Source: Dehalococcoidales bacterium
GTDB lineage: Bacteria > Chloroflexota > Dehalococcoidia > Dehalococcoidales > UBA5627
Reading direction: 5' to 3'
Assembly (NCBI GenBank): GCA_012719115.1
Contig: JAAYAZ010000034.1
Coordinates: 1-6,031 of the forward strand
DNA length: 6,031 bases
Shown: positions 4,517-6,031 of the stretch, one piece after another
How the letters are laid out: every line of letters starts with the position of its first letter
Numbering within the stretch: position 1 is the stretch's first letter
Position numbers and translations under genes: made by a program
The notes under the pieces: model-generated
The model's database searches: none
Told to the model about the DNA's origin: nothing
The model's input: the letters and a program-made list of their open reading frames with translations, nothing else

Positions 4517-5786
4517 TCTTCTCCCTGATACGAGTTAGAATCAGACCGCCGACCACAAACAAAAAGAGGCACGTAAACAGCATCACCTGGTAGCCCATAC
4601 CCAAACTCTGCTTTTCAAAAAAATCGATAACCGGGCCGATAAGTCGCGCCAGCGCTCCCGCTCCGGCGGTTGCCATATTGGCAATTCCCAGATAGCGCGC
4701 TTCTTCCCCTGTCGATACCATATCTATGGCCATAGCCCAGTTGGTGCTTGAAAACCCACCCAGCGCCACCCCGATAAACCCGGCAGCGACCATTATCATA
4801 GTGTAGTCTTTGGTTAGGATTATTAAGAGTATGCCGAAAGCCCCGATAAAAGCTGATGTTATGGCAATCGGCTTACGCCCGATTCTATCCGACAATCTGC
4901 CGGCCGGATAAACCACAACCAGCATACCGACTACCGCCAGGATAAGAAACCTTGCCGCGGCAGATGCCGGGTCGGGCACCCCCAGATACATTAAAAAGTA
5001 CAATGAAAACTGCTGTATTATTCCCAGAGCGGCAAAAAAGAACAGCCGGGAAGCCAGAAACCATAAAAACCTGCGATTCATCCTGATATCTATTTTAAAA
5101 GTGTTGCATATGACCTCTTTTATCGAAAACGGAGATTTCGCACTTCCGGTTTTCTCCTTGACGGTAAAGATCGTCACCAGCATACATACAAGTAAGATGA
5201 TTCCCGGTATTAAAAGAGAAAACCACAGCCACTGGTCGCCACCACCGGCAGCATAGTTATCCATCAATTTACCGACGATATAGATAAGGATTACTCCACC
5301 CAGCATCTCCACAAAGCTCTTGATACCGGAAGCCTGCCCCTTCTTGCCTTCGGGAACCAGGTCGGGAATGAAGCCCTGGTGCGCCCCCTGCACGGCATTA
5401 CTGGAGATTTGCATCACGCAGTAGATGGCAAATATCACGGCATAGCTGCCGGCAAGCCCGATACCGGGCAGAAACAGTAAAAGGCATAAAACGCCGATGA
5501 TTATGAAGGGTCGGCGCTTACCCATACGGAAACCGGAGCGGTCGCTGATGGCTCCGAAAACAGGCTGCAACAACATTGCGATTATCAGGCCGACAAAGGT
5601 CATCAAACCGAGATAGGTATTTTTTTCCGCTTCGGGGGCAAAATCAAGGATTCTGATGGGGAGAATGAGGGAATGCATCGACTGCCAAAGCCCGGTGGTG
5701 GCAAAAACAAGTATGGTGATTTTAAGATAATCCCACCTGCCGAACTGACGGCTTTTAAGACTTGATTGGTTTTTCACTTCCATCAT
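4506..5786 (-). CDS. MFS transporter, 12 TM
   Basis: The 426-aa protein has about twelve hydrophobic segments in two halves linked by a polar loop around 208-240. The MFS motif A is present twice: GAISDRSGFRMGKRR at 78-92 and GRLSDRIGRK at 296-305. The first-half segment SSNAVQGAHQGFIPDLVPE (128-146) is reminiscent of sugar:cation symporters of the GPH/SLC45 type, so a sugar or related small solute is a possible substrate, but none can be assigned. Length is normal for a single-domain MFS protein. Two adjacent ATG codons (5786 and 5783) could start it; no Shine-Dalgarno site precedes either. Its 3' end overlaps the convergent VTT gene by 11 bp. Confidence 0.9.
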   Translation of the reverse strand: MMEVKNQSSLKSRQFGRWDYLKITILVFATTGLWQSMHSLILPIRILDFAPEAEKNTYLGLMTFVGLIIAMLLQPVFGAISDRSGFRMGKRRPFIIIGVLCLLLFLPGIGLAGSYAVIFAIYCVMQISSNAVQGAHQGFIPDLVPEGKKGQASGIKSFVEMLGGVILIYIVGKLMDNYAAGGGDQWLWFSLLIPGIILLVCMLVTIFTVKEKTGSAKSPFSIKEVICNTFKIDIRMNRRFLWFLASRLFFFAALGIIQQFSLYFLMYLGVPDPASAAARFLILAVVGMLVVVYPAGRLSDRIGRKPIAITSAFIGAFGILLIILTKDYTMIMVAAGFIGVALGGFSSTNWAMAIDMVSTGEEARYLGIANMATAGAGALARLIGPVIDFFEKQSLGMGYQVMLFTCLFLFVVGGLILTRIREKINR

Positions 5787-5798
5787 ATTGCAGGCTAA

Positions 5799-5827
5799 AG
5801 CATAGCAGAAGAAAGGCGGGGAGGCAA
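5799..5827 (-). promoter_or_regulatory. Predicted extended -10 promoter of the MFS gene
   Basis: On the minus strand TTGCCT (5822-5827) is 17 bp from TATGCT (5799-5804), which is preceded by TGC to make an extended -10. Transcription would start near 5792, only about six bases before the ATG at 5786, in line with the absence of a Shine-Dalgarno site. Confidence 0.4.
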
Positions 5828-5881
5828 TTGTTTATAGAAAGAGAAGAATGGCATTAAGAAGTGGTAGAGCACTGTTTCAAT

Positions 5882-6031
5882 CTATCGCTTCCGTCTTCTA
5901 AGCAAGTGGACAAGTATACGGCTGCCCAGTGCTATTAAAACAACAAATAGACCCGATTCCGCTCCTCTTATTAACCAGGAATATCCTCCTAAAGACGTAT
6001 CCCCTGAAGGTGTAAATAAATGACCGAAATC
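5882..6031 (-). CDS. C-terminal fragment of a membrane-anchored protein (5' end outside window)
   Basis: The frame is open from the right edge to TAG at 5882, giving 49 residues. It reads DFGHLFTPSGDTSLGGYSW, then LIRGAESG, a hydrophobic stretch GLFVVLIALGSRILVHLL and a basic end RRRKR. A hydrophobic helix followed by a short arginine/lysine tail is the usual end of a C-terminally anchored surface protein or the last span of a membrane protein. No LPXTG-type motif is present. The family cannot be named from this much. Another minus-strand frame is also open over most of this stretch, so the call rests on the sensible membrane-anchor pattern. It is upstream of the MFS gene on the same strand, separated by 95 bp. 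Confidence 0.5.
   Translation of the reverse strand, partial: DFGHLFTPSGDTSLGGYSWLIRGAESGLFVVLIALGSRILVHLLRRRKR

Overview
The window (about 45% GC by eye) is a bacterial chromosomal segment carrying a Tat (twin-arginine translocation) protein-export locus, flanked by a HypE/AIR-synthase-like enzyme, a small cysteine-motif protein, a VTT/DedA-type membrane protein and an MFS transporter. Short Shine-Dalgarno sites, sigma70-like promoters, several TatA/B-family proteins with lysine/alanine-rich tails, and the AIR-synthase-related protein together suggest a Chloroflexota bacterium, perhaps class Dehalococcoidia. That placement is family-level recollection, not a phylogenetic result. No rRNA, tRNA, CRISPR array or mobile element was seen.

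Layout, left to right. Bases 1-836 (minus strand) hold the first 278 residues of a HypE-like AIR-synthase-superfamily protein that runs off the left edge. Bases 837-954 carry its likely promoter and an inverted repeat. An 80-aa protein with CxxC and FCSxxC motifs follows at 955-1197 (minus), with a promoter at 1258-1286. Bases 1296-3115 (minus) form a tightly packed four-gene tat operon, read right to left: tatA-like (68 aa), an overlooked 51-aa small gene with one hydrophobic segment, tatB-like (228 aa), and tatC (257 aa). Stops and starts overlap (ATGA, then TAATG) or lie one base apart, so translational coupling is likely. Upstream lies a second tatA (3302-3610, 102 aa) with its own strong promoter (TTGACA-17-TATTAT), a leader of about 127 nt and a hairpin terminator (3192-3225) separating it from the operon.

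On the right, a divergent plus-strand VTT-domain membrane protein (3905-4516) converges on a 12-TM MFS transporter (4506-5786, minus) with an 11-bp coding overlap. Both lack a visible Shine-Dalgarno site and have an extended -10 element just upstream of the start codon, suggesting very short leaders. The right edge holds the last 49 residues of a minus-strand protein ending in a hydrophobic helix and an arginine/lysine tail.

Functionally, TatC and the TatB-like protein would form the receptor for folded twin-arginine precursors, and the two TatA proteins the pore-forming component. The 51-aa gene sits where a Tat accessory protein would be expected and is the most interesting unknown. The TatB-like protein is unusual in carrying eight consecutive 11-residue amphipathic repeats.
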